Notes: generated by a model not told the origin, from the sequence alone. Positions 25,551 to 34,722 are shown, numbered from the stretch's first letter. The stretch: DNA of 64,000 nucleotides from Gemmiger sp. An120 (GCF_002160955.1 NZ_NFLN01000013.1:1-64000); one strand, 5' to 3'. Numbers and translations: made by a program.

Positions 25551-26159
25551 GTGCAACTGAACAACCGGATTAAAGCCGCAAAAATTGGCTATATCATGAT
25601 CTCTATTCTGTTATGTGTATTGGGAATTGTACTGATTGCTGTGCCTGATTTCTCGGTGACGCTGCTATGCAGGCTCGGCGGAGGAATCATGGTTCTATTC
25701 GGCTTGGTAAAGATCGTCGGCTATTGTTCCAAAGACTTATACAGGCTGGCATTTCAATTTGATCTGGCCTTTGGCATTCTGCTCGTGGCACTTGGCGTCA
25801 TTCTGATCATCCGTACAGATGCAATGGTTAATCTTATCTGCATTGTTATGGGCATCTGTGTTCTGGCAGACGCGCTCCTCAAAATACAGATTTCCATTGA
25901 TTCCAAAGCCTTTGGCATTCAAAAGTGGTGGCTGATTCTCGCTGTAGCAATTCTGACAGGGGCTGCCGGTTTCCTGCTGCTCTTACGCCCATCGGAAAGC
26001 GCCCAGGTCGTGATGATCTTGCTGGGGGTGACGCTCATAACCGAAGGTGTGCTAAATCTGATCACCATTCTGACCGCCGTTAAGATCATTCGTCACCAGC
26101 TGCCGGAGGTCATCGATGCCGAATATTGCCAGATAGACCCTAACAGAAAGGATATGTAA
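25551..26159 (+). CDS. HdeD-family (DUF308) membrane protein
   Basis: 202 residues from a GTG start behind AAGGAGG. Six hydrophobic segments (about 14-33, 38-58, 68-86, 92-110, 125-144, 152-172) in three helical hairpins with glycine-rich turns are typical of HdeD/DUF308, a family associated with acid or lipid stress in enterobacteria. The C-terminal 25 residues are hydrophilic (EVIDAEYCQIDPNRKDM). It is the last cargo gene before the backbone resumes. The biochemical role is unknown. Confidence 0.8.
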   Translation: MQLNNRIKAAKIGYIMISILLCVLGIVLIAVPDFSVTLLCRLGGGIMVLFGLVKIVGYCSKDLYRLAFQFDLAFGILLVALGVILIIRTDAMVNLICIVMGICVLADALLKIQISIDSKAFGIQKWWLILAVAILTGAAGFLLLLRPSESAQVVMILLGVTLITEGVLNLITILTAVKIIRHQLPEVIDAEYCQIDPNRKDM

Positions 26160-26210
26160 TCATCTATGCGTTTTTCAAAGGCGGTTGTAAAATACCGCAT
26201 ACCGATCTTA

Positions 26211-26244
26211 GGGGAGCATCTTCCGACCCGGAAAATGCTCCCCC
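26211..26244. terminator. hairpin between convergent cargo and backbone genes
   Basis: GGGGAGCAT (26211-26219) pairs with ATGCTCCCC (26236-26244). It lies between the HdeD-like gene (+) and the HTH gene (-); there is no clear T-run. Confidence 0.5.
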
Positions 26245-26256
26245 TGCTTCTATTCT

Positions 26257-26889
26257 TCAGCTCTTCTTGGGCTTCCAGGGCTTCGTTCCCACCGCGGCGA
26301 TCATGGCGTAGTGCTCCTTGCTCTTGCGGGTGATGCTGTTGTAGTCCTCGGAGGTGAGGAACTCCAGCAGCCACTCTTTGGGCACCTTATAGGTGTGCTG
26401 GTACGGGAACGCCTTTAACCTCCCCTCGGTGCACCAGCGGCTGACGGTACGGGAAGCGTAGCCGGTGACCCGGGCGATTTGGTGAGCATCCAGCACATCA
26501 GGCTGGCGGGCCAGAAGGTTCTCATACCAGCGGCGCACCCGCCGGCGGGTTGCGTCGGTGAGCAGGAGCGCACCGTTCAGGCCGAAGGCCGGGGGCTTGT
26601 GGTTCGGGTAGTTCTTGTACCAGCCGCTGGGCGGGGTGTAGTACTCCGGCTCCGTGAGGCGGCGGCGCAGGTAGGCGGCCACGTCGGCCTTGGCAATCTT
26701 GTAGCAGCGGGTCTGTTTGCCGGTGTTTTCGCAGGGCACCAGGCCGCTCTGCAGCAGGTAGATGGAGGTGCGGGTGCCGATGCGGCAGGCTTTGCGGAAG
26801 TCGGTGCGGCCCATGGGGTCGGGGTAAGGCGCCAGCAGGTCCTGAATTTCCCGCTCCAGAGTGTCCTGAAAGAGATTGTTTTTCTTCAT
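26257..26889 (-). CDS. element-encoded protein with two helix-turn-helix regions
   Basis: 210 residues from the ATG ten bases after AAAGGAG; upstream extensions are not needed. Two excisionase/MerR-like DNA-binding modules can be seen: residues about 27-70 (MGRTDFRKACRIGTRTSIYLLQSGLVPC, then CYKIAKADVAAYLRRRL) and about 137-185 (LDAHQIARVTGYASRTVSRWCTEGRLKAF, then YKVPKEWLLEFL). The tail ends KPWKPKKS. A truncated second copy lies at 17696-17865. It probably regulates or helps excise the element. It is transcribed towards the cargo. Confidence 0.75.
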   Translation of the reverse strand: MKKNNLFQDTLEREIQDLLAPYPDPMGRTDFRKACRIGTRTSIYLLQSGLVPCENTGKQTRCYKIAKADVAAYLRRRLTEPEYYTPPSGWYKNYPNHKPPAFGLNGALLLTDATRRRVRRWYENLLARQPDVLDAHQIARVTGYASRTVSRWCTEGRLKAFPYQHTYKVPKEWLLEFLTSEDYNSITRKSKEHYAMIAAVGTKPWKPKKS

Positions 26890-27842
26890 TTTTGGGGTTC
26901 TCCTTTGTTTTGAATTTGGACCCGGAGAACCACTATGTTTTCCACCAAAACAATACAAATTGTTGAAACCCGGAAAGATACTACACAAAATTGGCCCGAA
27001 ATCTTGCATTTGGCAAATCCCGTTTTCCGGCGGCGGGGTGAAAATCCAGTGTTCATCCGGCAAAACGGCCCCCAATTATCTTGCATGAAATCTTGCATTT
27101 TTCCAAAAAATCTTGCCAAACGGGGCCAAAACGGGGGATGCCGGTTTGATTCGTACTAAAGCCATTTTTCGGGCTTTTGCCTATCGAAAACGGCTTGATA
27201 CCGCCGAAAAATCGGGGACAAACTGACCAGTTTTGACCTGCCCTGTTCCACAAGAGCCTTTCCGGCACAGGACTCGAAAGCACGGAAGACGTCAACAGTA
27301 GCCTAAGGTCCAAATTTTTGCTTTGGTTATTTATTGCTTAAAGAATTGTAAGTTTAGAGAGTTTAGAGAAAGTGCATGGCCAACGATTATGTCATCATTT
27401 GGAAATAGACGGCCCAAGATATAGCTTGTTTATCTTGTCTCTTGAAACAATCATTTAAAGATGGAGACTATATATTTTTTCTGTGTTGTGATATTCTAAA
27501 AATATAGGCTGCAAAAAAGAAACAATTCCCTTTTATGGATGGTTTGCATAATGAAGGCGGCGAACGGTGCTCTAAAAGGAGAATGCTCCATTTACAGAGA
27601 CGCAGAGGAGGAAATTTGAATTTCCAAATCAAGCCAAGTGCATACTATATCCATTTGTTCGATTATGGATCGATAAAGTGCGGACTGCCAAGAATTAAGG
27701 CATATGGCTTCTCTTCCTTCACAGTCGTCCACAAACGACTGTTCCAGAGTAGAGCGACCACAGCTTTGATACATACGATGCCATCTTTGTCTGCAACTGA
27801 CTATTTCCTGCTCTGCCTGGACGGCATACAGACTTGGTAGTT
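26890..27842. other. right end of the element and gene-free junction
   Basis: No gene is supported. It contains ATCTTGCA-type repeats at about 26999-27116 and an ACTCGAAAG core at 27272-27280, which mark the probable right end. An AT-rich stretch (27300-27540) and then degenerate sequence follow up to the IS256 remnant. A leftward open frame around 27592-27894 is not recognisable. Confidence 0.6.
26999..27116. repeat. integrase arm-site-like ATCTTGCA repeats, right end
   Basis: ATCTTGCA occurs near 27001, 27079 and 27090, with a near copy (ATCTTGCC) near 27110. The block ATCTTGCAT-GAAATCTTGCAT-TTTTCC closely matches the left-end blocks at 11663 and 11857. The spacing between the paired copies (11-12 bases) is alike at both ends. 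Confidence 0.75.
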
Positions 27843-28274
27843 TACCGCAATGTGTTCTCTGTAACACCTCGCTCCAAGGTGAAGCTGGTGGCAAAGATGC
27901 TCAAGGCGATCCATGCCCAGGAGAGCAAGAAAGCTGCCCGGGAGAAAGCCCGAGCCGTGGTAGAAGAACTGCGTTCCATGAAACTGAAGGAGGCTGCCAG
28001 GAAAATAGAGGATGGTATTGAGGAGACTCTGACCTACTGTGAGTTTCCTAGTGAACACTGGACTCGCATTCGAACAAATAATGTCATTGAACGGCTGAAC
28101 CGGGAGATCCGCCGCCGCACCCGTGTGGTGGGCAGTTTCCCGGGCGGCAACTCCGCCCTCATGCTGGTCTGTGCCCGGCTGCGCCATGTGGCCGGCACCC
28201 AGTGGGGCAACAAGAAGTACATGAACATGAAGCACCTGGAGGCTGCTTTTGAGGACGCTTCCATCGCTGGCTGA
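27843..28274 (+). pseudogene. C-terminal remnant of an IS256-family transposase
   Basis: About 144 codons starting YRNVFSVTPRSKVK and ending in EDASIAG plus stop. They match the last third of Mutator/IS256 transposases, including the catalytic Glu region TNNVIERLNREIRRRTRVVGSFPGG. The N-terminal two thirds with the other two acidic residues are missing, so it is inactive. A TTGACACTACC stretch near 28317-28327 may be the right terminal repeat. Confidence 0.85.
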
Positions 28275-28719
28275 CTTCACTCATGCCAGAGCCTGCAAAC
28301 CATTTTGCGAAAAATACTTGACACTACCTTTTTTTCGCTCATGACTCTCATGGTTTTCACTCCTTCCGCCGATAATGGAACAGTTTATTTCATTAATTCC
28401 ATTATAAAACCCCTTGTTTCCAGAAACAAGGGGTGATTTTTTAATGGAACACAGGTGCACAAAATTTTGATCAATTGCCCCGCATCCGCCGATGATAAAG
28501 CAACGTGCGCATTTTAAATTTGACGCTCTACGCCTTTAGCTTTCCTTCAAAACGTAACTAGCGGAACACTTGCTGCTTCAGGTCTGAAGTGCTTGCATGT
28601 ATACGCCGAATGTTTCAATTTACTTGGCCTCCCAGATAAGCTAGTTAGTGTATTCTGTGTCCATCAGACAAGATATCCTTCGAAAAAGGCGTTGATATTA
28701 CCATAGAAAGAGCGCTTCA
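28275..28719. other. gap between the IS remnant and the carbohydrate gene array
   Basis: No gene. It contains the terminator below, followed by AT-rich sequence without recognised elements. Confidence 0.5.
28409..28434. terminator. terminator
   Basis: ACCCCTTGTTTC (28409-28420), loop CA, GAAACAAGGGGT (28423-28434), then GATTTTTT. Flanking TTCCATTA and TAATGGAA extend the symmetry. Confidence 0.8.
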
Positions 28720-30261
28720 TTATTGCTCTTCGGTCATCATATGCATCAATTCGCAAGTGGAGTCATAGAGCTTATCATATATTGCCTGATACTTCTGGTA
28801 GATTTTATATTTTTTGAAATCAGGCTTATATACTGTTCCCGTTTTGATATGCTGAGCCAAGCAAGAAAAATTCTCAAATCCCGGATGTCTCACTCCTACT
28901 GCGGCCATCATGGCATCGCCGTAACTCGCTCCCACTGTGACGTTCGGCGTGTTGATCTCTCTGCCCGTTACATCCGCCACAATCTGCATCCACAGCGCAT
29001 TGTTCACCCCGCCGCCCACAGCAAAGATTTGATCAATGGACACATCCTCATGACTTTCCATCAGGCGTAGCTGCTGCTGAATGGAATACGCTACTCCTTC
29101 CAGCGCGCTGCGGTATAAATGCCGACGCGTATGGGAGATCGTGAGTCCAAACAAGATACCACATGCCAGCGGATCATTGACCGGTGTGCGTTCTCCCGCA
29201 AAATAGGGCAGCGTGATCAATCCGTCCGAACCTGGCGGTACCTGATCCACTCCCTCCAGCATCAGTTGATAGGCATCAATCCCCGTCTTTTTCTCCTGTT
29301 CCAATGCATCACTGAACAGTTCATCTCTATACCATTTGGTTAAACTGCCACCAGTGTTCGTACCCGCGGAGATATCGCACAGTCCGGGCACAATGAATTG
29401 CTCACGCCACAACCGCTCGTCGTCCACCAGGTGTCTGGTACCCAGAATCATATAGATGGAGGAACCAAACTGAATCATCATTTTGCCCGGCTCCACCACG
29501 CCGGCGCTGATAGCTTCAGCACCAGAATCATCTGTCCCCGTGATCACTGGTGTTCCCGGGGTCAGGCCTGTCTCTTTGGCCGCAGCCTCGGTTACGTAGC
29601 CCGCTAGATCCGTTGCCTCCTGTACCTTCGCCAACTGGTCCGGTCGACAAACAGGCGCGCACAGTTCCGGGACCGGTCGCCAGGTTTTCGGATCATACAA
29701 CGGATTGAAACTGGCCAGTCCCAAGAAACGATCCACCACATAATTGTCTGTCAGCTTTGCCGCAAGAAAACTGGAGCCAGTTAAAAATTTGTAAGTTCTG
29801 GCATACACCTCTGGCTCGTTATTTTTGATCCACAGGATTTTGGGCATTACATCGCTGGAGCACAGCGGACGACCATACCAGCGGCGGATTTGTTCTGGGC
29901 CATACAGGCTGGTCAACTGTTCAATCTCTTTTCCTGCTCGCGCATCAATGCCATACAAAATGGCCTTGCGCAATGGACAGCACTGTTCATCAACTGGAAG
30001 GCAATCAGCTCCCAATGCGCTAAGCCCCACTGCCTTGATCTGAACCGGATCAATCCCGGATTTTTTCAATAGCCCTTGGCTGATACGACAGAAATCGCCC
30101 CACCAATCTTTTTCGGCATCGTGTTCGAAGTGATTCGGCTTCGGATTGGTCATCGTGTGCTGAGTAGAACAACACGCCACTACATTGCAATCCTCATCAA
30201 TGATCACACCTTTGCTGGAATTTGTTCCCGTATCAATTCCCATAAAATATGTAGCATCCAT
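28720..30261 (-). CDS. FGGY-family carbohydrate kinase (xylulokinase-like)
   Basis: 513 residues from the ATG behind AAGGAGG; 21 bases of upstream frame are not used. Both halves of the ribonuclease-H-like kinase fold are present: MGIDTGTNSSKGVIID at the start, GTDDSGAEAISAGV near 245, and the FGGY signature region FAVGGGVNNALWMQIVADV near 418. FGGY kinases phosphorylate sugars or sugar alcohols. The substrate is not readable; xylulose-type kinases are nearest by feel. It is the last gene of the leftward array and follows the HAD gene by 35 bases. Confidence 0.88.
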   Translation of the reverse strand: MDATYFMGIDTGTNSSKGVIIDEDCNVVACCSTQHTMTNPKPNHFEHDAEKDWWGDFCRISQGLLKKSGIDPVQIKAVGLSALGADCLPVDEQCCPLRKAILYGIDARAGKEIEQLTSLYGPEQIRRWYGRPLCSSDVMPKILWIKNNEPEVYARTYKFLTGSSFLAAKLTDNYVVDRFLGLASFNPLYDPKTWRPVPELCAPVCRPDQLAKVQEATDLAGYVTEAAAKETGLTPGTPVITGTDDSGAEAISAGVVEPGKMMIQFGSSIYMILGTRHLVDDERLWREQFIVPGLCDISAGTNTGGSLTKWYRDELFSDALEQEKKTGIDAYQLMLEGVDQVPPGSDGLITLPYFAGERTPVNDPLACGILFGLTISHTRRHLYRSALEGVAYSIQQQLRLMESHEDVSIDQIFAVGGGVNNALWMQIVADVTGREINTPNVTVGASYGDAMMAAVGVRHPGFENFSCLAQHIKTGTVYKPDFKKYKIYQKYQAIYDKLYDSTCELMHMMTEEQ

Positions 30262-30295
30262 GCAATTCAACCTCCTTGACAACTATTCGCACAGT

Positions 30296-31114
30296 TCATT
30301 GAATTTCTTCGAAAAAATGTGCAACAATATGGGCCACTGTATCTTCATTATTGCAAAAAGGAGATACATAATCTGCCGCCCCCTTGACATGAGGCCTCGC
30401 GTTGGCCACTGCTACACCGATGTCACTGTTCTTAATCATTTCAATGTCGTTATCGTAATCCCCAACAGCAATGATCCGGAACGGTCGAACCGGCAGCAGC
30501 GAAAGCAGGCGACAAATACCGTTCCATTTGCTGATTCCCGGTGCCATGATGTCTACACTGGTAGGGTCGCTTGGCGTAACACTGAGTGCAAGCCCCTTGC
30601 GCCGCACAAACTCCCACACGGGCTTCCAGTCCTGGGTCACAGTAAAGCCCTCGATGTCATCCAGCGGCAACTGATCACAGTGTTGAAATCGGCTGGGCCA
30701 AACCCCCAACTGATCAGCATACTCTCTCAGACTGTCATTTTCCTTATTCACCGCCCATAACGGTCCAGCCAGTACATGTAACAGATAGTCATGATGCAAG
30801 CAAAATTCCACCAGCTGCCGAGCCGACACTGGATCAATTCGTTCCCGGAACAATACCCGGCCACTGCCGGTCTCTACTAGCTTACCCCCGTTGTTCAGCA
30901 ACAGATAGTCGGCGCAGTCAGACACGTCTCCCAGTGGAAGCATGTCCACCTCTCGACGACCAGTGGCAAAGCAGACCATATTCCCCTGACTACGAACCCA
31001 TTGCAACGCTCGCCGGTTCTCCCTGCTGATGTTCCCCTGGTCATCGCAAGTAGTGCCATCCAGATCCAGAACCAACAAGGCCGGAACTCTGTTGCTATCT
31101 TTATGCCCCCTCAT
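30296..31114 (-). CDS. HAD-superfamily (Cof-type) phosphatase
   Basis: 272 residues. The N-terminal DLDGTTCDD (17-25) is HAD motif I with nucleophile Asp17. Threonine motif II is in CFATGR (about 51), and the C-terminal VGDYDNDIEMI (about 220) is motif IV, followed by VAVANARPHVK, typical of Cof/YbiV phosphatases with a C2B cap (about 85-190). The ATG overlaps the BtpA-like stop by 4 bases. It probably dephosphorylates a sugar phosphate formed in this pathway. Confidence 0.88.
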   Translation of the reverse strand: MRGHKDSNRVPALLVLDLDGTTCDDQGNISRENRRALQWVRSQGNMVCFATGRREVDMLPLGDVSDCADYLLLNNGGKLVETGSGRVLFRERIDPVSARQLVEFCLHHDYLLHVLAGPLWAVNKENDSLREYADQLGVWPSRFQHCDQLPLDDIEGFTVTQDWKPVWEFVRRKGLALSVTPSDPTSVDIMAPGISKWNGICRLLSLLPVRPFRIIAVGDYDNDIEMIKNSDIGVAVANARPHVKGAADYVSPFCNNEDTVAHIVAHFFEEIQ

Positions 31115-31938
31115 CTGGCTCGCACCTGGTACACTACCTGCATCAGCTCCCTGACCCGGTCAGCGCACACCCGCACATTCTCCAACTGTTCGTTTTCCAG
31201 TCTACCGCCCTCCTTGAAATAGGTCCCCACTACTGCTCCATCCGCCACCGCCAGCTTACGGGCAATGGTATCTGGCCGACATCCTGTATTGCACAGGATC
31301 ACCGTTTGAGGCGCAGCCTGTTTGACACTGGCAATCAGCTCCTCGTCCACATCTTGTCCGGCCGCATTGGCTGAAACACATAATCCATCCGGATGAACCT
31401 TGAAAATAGTGGATCGAGCAATGTCTGCCAATGGCCTGTTATCTAGGTTTTGGTCGGATTCCGGATTGATAAAATACAGCATCCGAAGCTGCTGCAGATA
31501 CAGCTCCGCACGCCGGCGCATCAATTTGGAAAAATCATTGTTATACAGGCCTCCATCTCCCACATACACGCCGGAAAAGGTCCCACGCACAAAGTCTGCA
31601 TCCACCGCGGCGGCCAGCTCAATCGTGGCGCGCCCATCCGAGATGCAGTCCACGCCAAAGGGGACTCTCAAATCCTGCTTGAGCCGCCCCACCACATAGG
31701 CCATGGCCGCCGGGGTCACAAAGTTCATCTGTCGCTCATAGGGCAGGCTGAACTCGTTGCTGATCAGCACCCCGTCCACGCCGCCCTCCTGCAGCGCCTG
31801 CAGGTCCTCCCGGGCATGTTCCACAATCTCTTCCATCGCGGTGTTCGGGCGAAAGCGGGGATCGCCAGGCAGTGGGTCCAGATGCAGCATAGCGATGATG
31901 GGCTTTTTTACGCCGAATAAGATTTCACTCCAAAGCAT
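31111..31938 (-). CDS. BtpA/SgcQ-family TIM-barrel protein
   Basis: 275 residues from the ATG eight bases after AAAGGAGG. The N-terminus FGVKKPIIAMLHLDPLPGDP is the BtpA family hallmark, followed by DGVLISNEFSLPY, GVDCISDG and DADFVRGTFSGVYVGDGGL. SgcQ-type members occur in sugar-utilisation operons, including SIS/kinase clusters, without a proven reaction. It sits between the deglycase-like SIS gene (81 bases upstream, with a hairpin) and the HAD phosphatase (4-base overlap). Confidence 0.85.
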   Translation of the reverse strand: MLWSEILFGVKKPIIAMLHLDPLPGDPRFRPNTAMEEIVEHAREDLQALQEGGVDGVLISNEFSLPYERQMNFVTPAAMAYVVGRLKQDLRVPFGVDCISDGRATIELAAAVDADFVRGTFSGVYVGDGGLYNNDFSKLMRRRAELYLQQLRMLYFINPESDQNLDNRPLADIARSTIFKVHPDGLCVSANAAGQDVDEELIASVKQAAPQTVILCNTGCRPDTIARKLAVADGAVVGTYFKEGGRLENEQLENVRVCADRVRELMQVVYQVRAR

Positions 31939-31962
31939 GGTTAGCATCCTCCTTTTTGAAAA

Positions 31963-32005
31963 GAGCCGCCGCAACGACTCATGCAAGGAATCGCTGCGGC
32001 GGCTC
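31963..32005 (-). terminator. hairpin between the SIS and BtpA genes
   Basis: GAGCCGCCGCA.CGA (31963-31977) pairs with 31991-32005 with one mismatch. Reading leftward it is followed by CTTTTC. It probably attenuates transcription into the btpA-HAD-kinase segment. Confidence 0.7.
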
Positions 32006-32019
32006 GTGCTGTAAATGGA

Positions 32020-33081
32020 TCAATACTCAAATTGGCGGTAGTAGCGGCGGATCGACAGCGGATGGCGCAGGAACAGCTCCATGTAAGCGTCCACGCGATT
32101 GTTCACACCGTGCATTACCAGATGAGAAATCGTGCCGCGGAATTCCGGGCTGATGCCCTTCAACGCAAACTCCTTGGTATCGATGATGGTATAATTGCCG
32201 CACACCTTGGGCAGGAAACGCGCCACCCGTTCGGCCAGCGGACGCTGCTCATCCTCGCCCATAAACAGGGTAACGGGGGTGTCCCACACCACAATCTCCT
32301 GCATGCCGTGGAAGAACTCCTGGCAGGAGATGGACTTGGTGCGAATCCACATCTGCTCTTCCCAGTAGCACATGGCATAGGAATAGGTGGCACCATACTG
32401 GTTGCCGGAACCAATGAAGTAGCGCGGCAGGTCCGGATGCTCGTTCCGGAACGCGACACAGGCCTTGGCGTAATCGTAGGCCCAGGCATCGGACTCCTTT
32501 TCCACATCCACCAGTACCTGCGCCAGATGAGCCTCCATCTCCCGGTTGTACCGGTCATAGTCCGCAAACTCGCCGTTTTTGTACATCAGGTAGTTCGCTA
32601 CCATGTAAAATTTCAGCTGTTCGTTCTTGGGATAGACCACCAGATAATCCTGCTTGTCCGGCTGGGTCAGCACACTGCCCGGCGTGTCGATAAAGCTGAA
32701 CACCCTGCCGCCAATCTGATGCACCCGGTCCACCAGCTGTACCATCTCCTTGGTGTTGCCGGAAACCGAAGAGAGAATCACCACCGAGCGATCGGTGAAT
32801 CGACGGTTGCCTGTGGTCAAAAATTCGGCGGCATTCTCCACGAACACCGGCAGTTTGGAGTGTCCGCGCATATAGACCTCCACCTGCATGCTGGAGGCGT
32901 AGGTGCCACCGATACCAATAAAATAGATTCCGTCGAAACCATCGGCCCAGATCTGGTCGATGATCTGTTCAATCTGGCCACGCAGTGCCAGCGCGCCATT
33001 TACACTGTCCAGAGCTTCTTTTTCATCAAAATTACGCAGACACGCACCAGTCTGTTCGTTCCACATAGAAGTCGTAACCAT
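32020..33081 (-). CDS. frlB: FrlB-like SIS-domain deglycase
   Basis: 353 residues. Two SIS (sugar isomerase) domains: the first around FIGIGGTYASSMQVEVY (about 54-70) and SSVSGNTKEMV (about 103-113), the second around FIGSGNQYGATYSY (about 208) and ISCQEFFHGMQEI (about 236). The C-terminus HPLSIRRYYRQFEY closely resembles the HNPDERRYYGGLVEY end I recall of FrlB. FrlB splits fructoselysine 6-phosphate into glucose 6-phosphate and lysine. With FrlD-, FrlC- and FrlA-like genes nearby, an Amadori-product deglycase is the best call; the exact amine is unknown. Confidence 0.8.
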   Translation of the reverse strand: MVTTSMWNEQTGACLRNFDEKEALDSVNGALALRGQIEQIIDQIWADGFDGIYFIGIGGTYASSMQVEVYMRGHSKLPVFVENAAEFLTTGNRRFTDRSVVILSSVSGNTKEMVQLVDRVHQIGGRVFSFIDTPGSVLTQPDKQDYLVVYPKNEQLKFYMVANYLMYKNGEFADYDRYNREMEAHLAQVLVDVEKESDAWAYDYAKACVAFRNEHPDLPRYFIGSGNQYGATYSYAMCYWEEQMWIRTKSISCQEFFHGMQEIVVWDTPVTLFMGEDEQRPLAERVARFLPKVCGNYTIIDTKEFALKGISPEFRGTISHLVMHGVNNRVDAYMELFLRHPLSIRRYYRQFEY

Positions 33082-33138
33082 AATACAAATGCTCCTTCTC
33101 TTTCATACTATCATGCAGTTTTCCCGCCAAGCGCCGGC

Positions 33139-33939
33139 TCAGAAAATCGGGCTGGTCTGCAGGTCCATTCCGCAAAAATACTGGAACGCCCGCTGGATCG
33201 CCACATCCCAGAAGGGCCACGCATGCTCTCCGGCCCATTCCAGATAGGTGTGTCCATATCCCGCCGCTCTGGCCGCATCCCGAAAGCGCAGGTTGTCTGC
33301 ATACAAAAAATCTTCCGTGCCGCAGATCTGCAGCAGCCCAGGGCGCCCAGGGTCGTTGGCCCGGTCCCTCAGCAGCTGAAACAAGTCCTCCTGCGGATCA
33401 GGCGGCATGCCCGTTCCGTGAAGGGCGTCCAGTTCCTGGGACAGCACATCCGGCCACTCTCCTTTGCGGACCCGTTCCACCATGGCGGCATAATCCATCA
33501 CGCCGGACAGACTTGCGCAGGCGGCAAAGCACTCCGGCCTGCGCAGGGCCACCTTGACCGCCCCGTAACCGCCCATGCTTTCCCCCGCAATAAATGTGGA
33601 GGCTCTTGCTTCGGGCAGTCGAAACCAGGTTTTGCACAACTCACTCAGTTCGTCGGCCACATACCCGAAATAGTCCGGGCCGTACCGGGCCGTGCAGTAA
33701 AAACTGCGCTGGACCTCCGGCATGATCACAATGAAATTGTATTTTTTGGCATAGTATTCAATTTTGGAAAAGCGGGTCCATTCGCTGGCGTTGGCCGCAA
33801 GGCCATGCAGCAGATACAGAACCCTGGGCTCCCCCGTCCACAGCGGAGTTACATCGTTGGAGGGGTCCGGGAAGATCACATACAGCTGGGTGGTCATGCG
33901 GAGCTTTTGGGAATAAAATTCCCCGCGGAACAACCCCAT
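33139..33939 (-). CDS. alpha/beta-hydrolase esterase (EstD/feruloyl-esterase-like)
   Basis: 266 residues from the ATG six bases after AAGGGAGG; an upstream in-frame ATG lacks such a site. The fold is that of the esterase D / S-formylglutathione-hydrolase group: VLYLLHGLAANASEW (oxyanion region, about 42), nucleophile Ser in AGESMGGYG (about 120), and a C-terminal EWAGEHAWPFWD (His about 243). No signal peptide. It may remove acyl groups from imported compounds. It lies between the GntR regulator and the SIS gene in the leftward array. A related esterase is at 59408. Confidence 0.85.
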   Translation of the reverse strand: MGLFRGEFYSQKLRMTTQLYVIFPDPSNDVTPLWTGEPRVLYLLHGLAANASEWTRFSKIEYYAKKYNFIVIMPEVQRSFYCTARYGPDYFGYVADELSELCKTWFRLPEARASTFIAGESMGGYGAVKVALRRPECFAACASLSGVMDYAAMVERVRKGEWPDVLSQELDALHGTGMPPDPQEDLFQLLRDRANDPGRPGLLQICGTEDFLYADNLRFRDAARAAGYGHTYLEWAGEHAWPFWDVAIQRAFQYFCGMDLQTSPIF

Positions 33940-33966
33940 TACAAGCCCTCCCTTCATAGGGCACGC

Positions 33967-34686
33967 TCATTTTTGAAAATGAACGGTAAAATTGCACTTG
34001 TCGCCCCGGGTATAGTTGCGCGAAAACTCAATCACCTGACCGTTTTCATCCTGGCTGGTGCACTCGAACAGCATCACGGCCTGCTCGCATGAAATGCCGA
34101 GCAGACGCGCGTCGTTTGCTTCCAGCACAGCCAGGTCCAGCGTTTGCCGCGCTTGTTTGGGGCGCACGTGATAAAAATCATAAACCTCATACAAAGAAAA
34201 GACGGACAGATCGATTCCTTCCAGCTTCGGGACCACATAATGCGGAATGAAAACCTCTTCCAACGAAACCGGCTCATCGCTCACATAGCAGATACGCTTG
34301 ATGTAATAGATGGAGTCTTCCGGCTGAATCCCGAAGACCAACGCATACTTGTTCCCCGCCGGGCGCAGCGCCTTGGTGAGGATTCGGGTGGAGGGCACCG
34401 CGTTTTTCTGCCGGATGGTTTGCGTAAACCCGCCCAGATTGTCCAGGTCCCGGTTCATCTTTTCCCCCAGCACATAGACGCCCTTGCCCTGCACCCGCTT
34501 GAGCAGTCCCTCGTACACCAGGGCTCCAATGGCTGTGCGCACGGTCAGACGGTTCACATCATATTGGGCTGCCAGTTCATTTTCCGCTGGGATCGCCGTG
34601 CCGGGAGGGTATATCCCTTCCTCAATTTGTGCGCGAATGATCTCCCGCAGCTGCAAAGAGACAGGTCCAGTTCCGATGTGTTCCAT
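33967..34686 (-). CDS. GntR-family regulator with UTRA ligand domain (1)
   Basis: 239 residues. A winged HTH (about 10-72: REIIRAQIEEGIYPPGTAIPAENELAAQYDVNRLTVRTAI) is followed by a UTRA domain (about 90-235) typical of sugar-phosphate-sensing FrlR/PhnF regulators. It sits immediately downstream of the FrlD-like kinase (36 bases) and upstream of the esterase. It is one of three GntR-UTRA proteins in this array, so separate branches may be sensed separately. Confidence 0.92.
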   Translation of the reverse strand: MEHIGTGPVSLQLREIIRAQIEEGIYPPGTAIPAENELAAQYDVNRLTVRTAIGALVYEGLLKRVQGKGVYVLGEKMNRDLDNLGGFTQTIRQKNAVPSTRILTKALRPAGNKYALVFGIQPEDSIYYIKRICYVSDEPVSLEEVFIPHYVVPKLEGIDLSVFSLYEVYDFYHVRPKQARQTLDLAVLEANDARLLGISCEQAVMLFECTSQDENGQVIEFSRNYTRGDKCNFTVHFQK

Positions 34687-34722
34687 GTCGAGCCCTTTCT
34701 TGTTCGGCTTATGCGGGACCGG

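Noticed and set aside
27592-27894. 100-codon leftward frame upstream of the IS256 remnant
   Set aside because: No recognisable family and no ribosome site; probably degenerate insertion-sequence debris.
31981-34092. 703-codon + strand frame
   Set aside because: Antisense of the SIS and esterase genes; low-complexity His/Gln-rich product.
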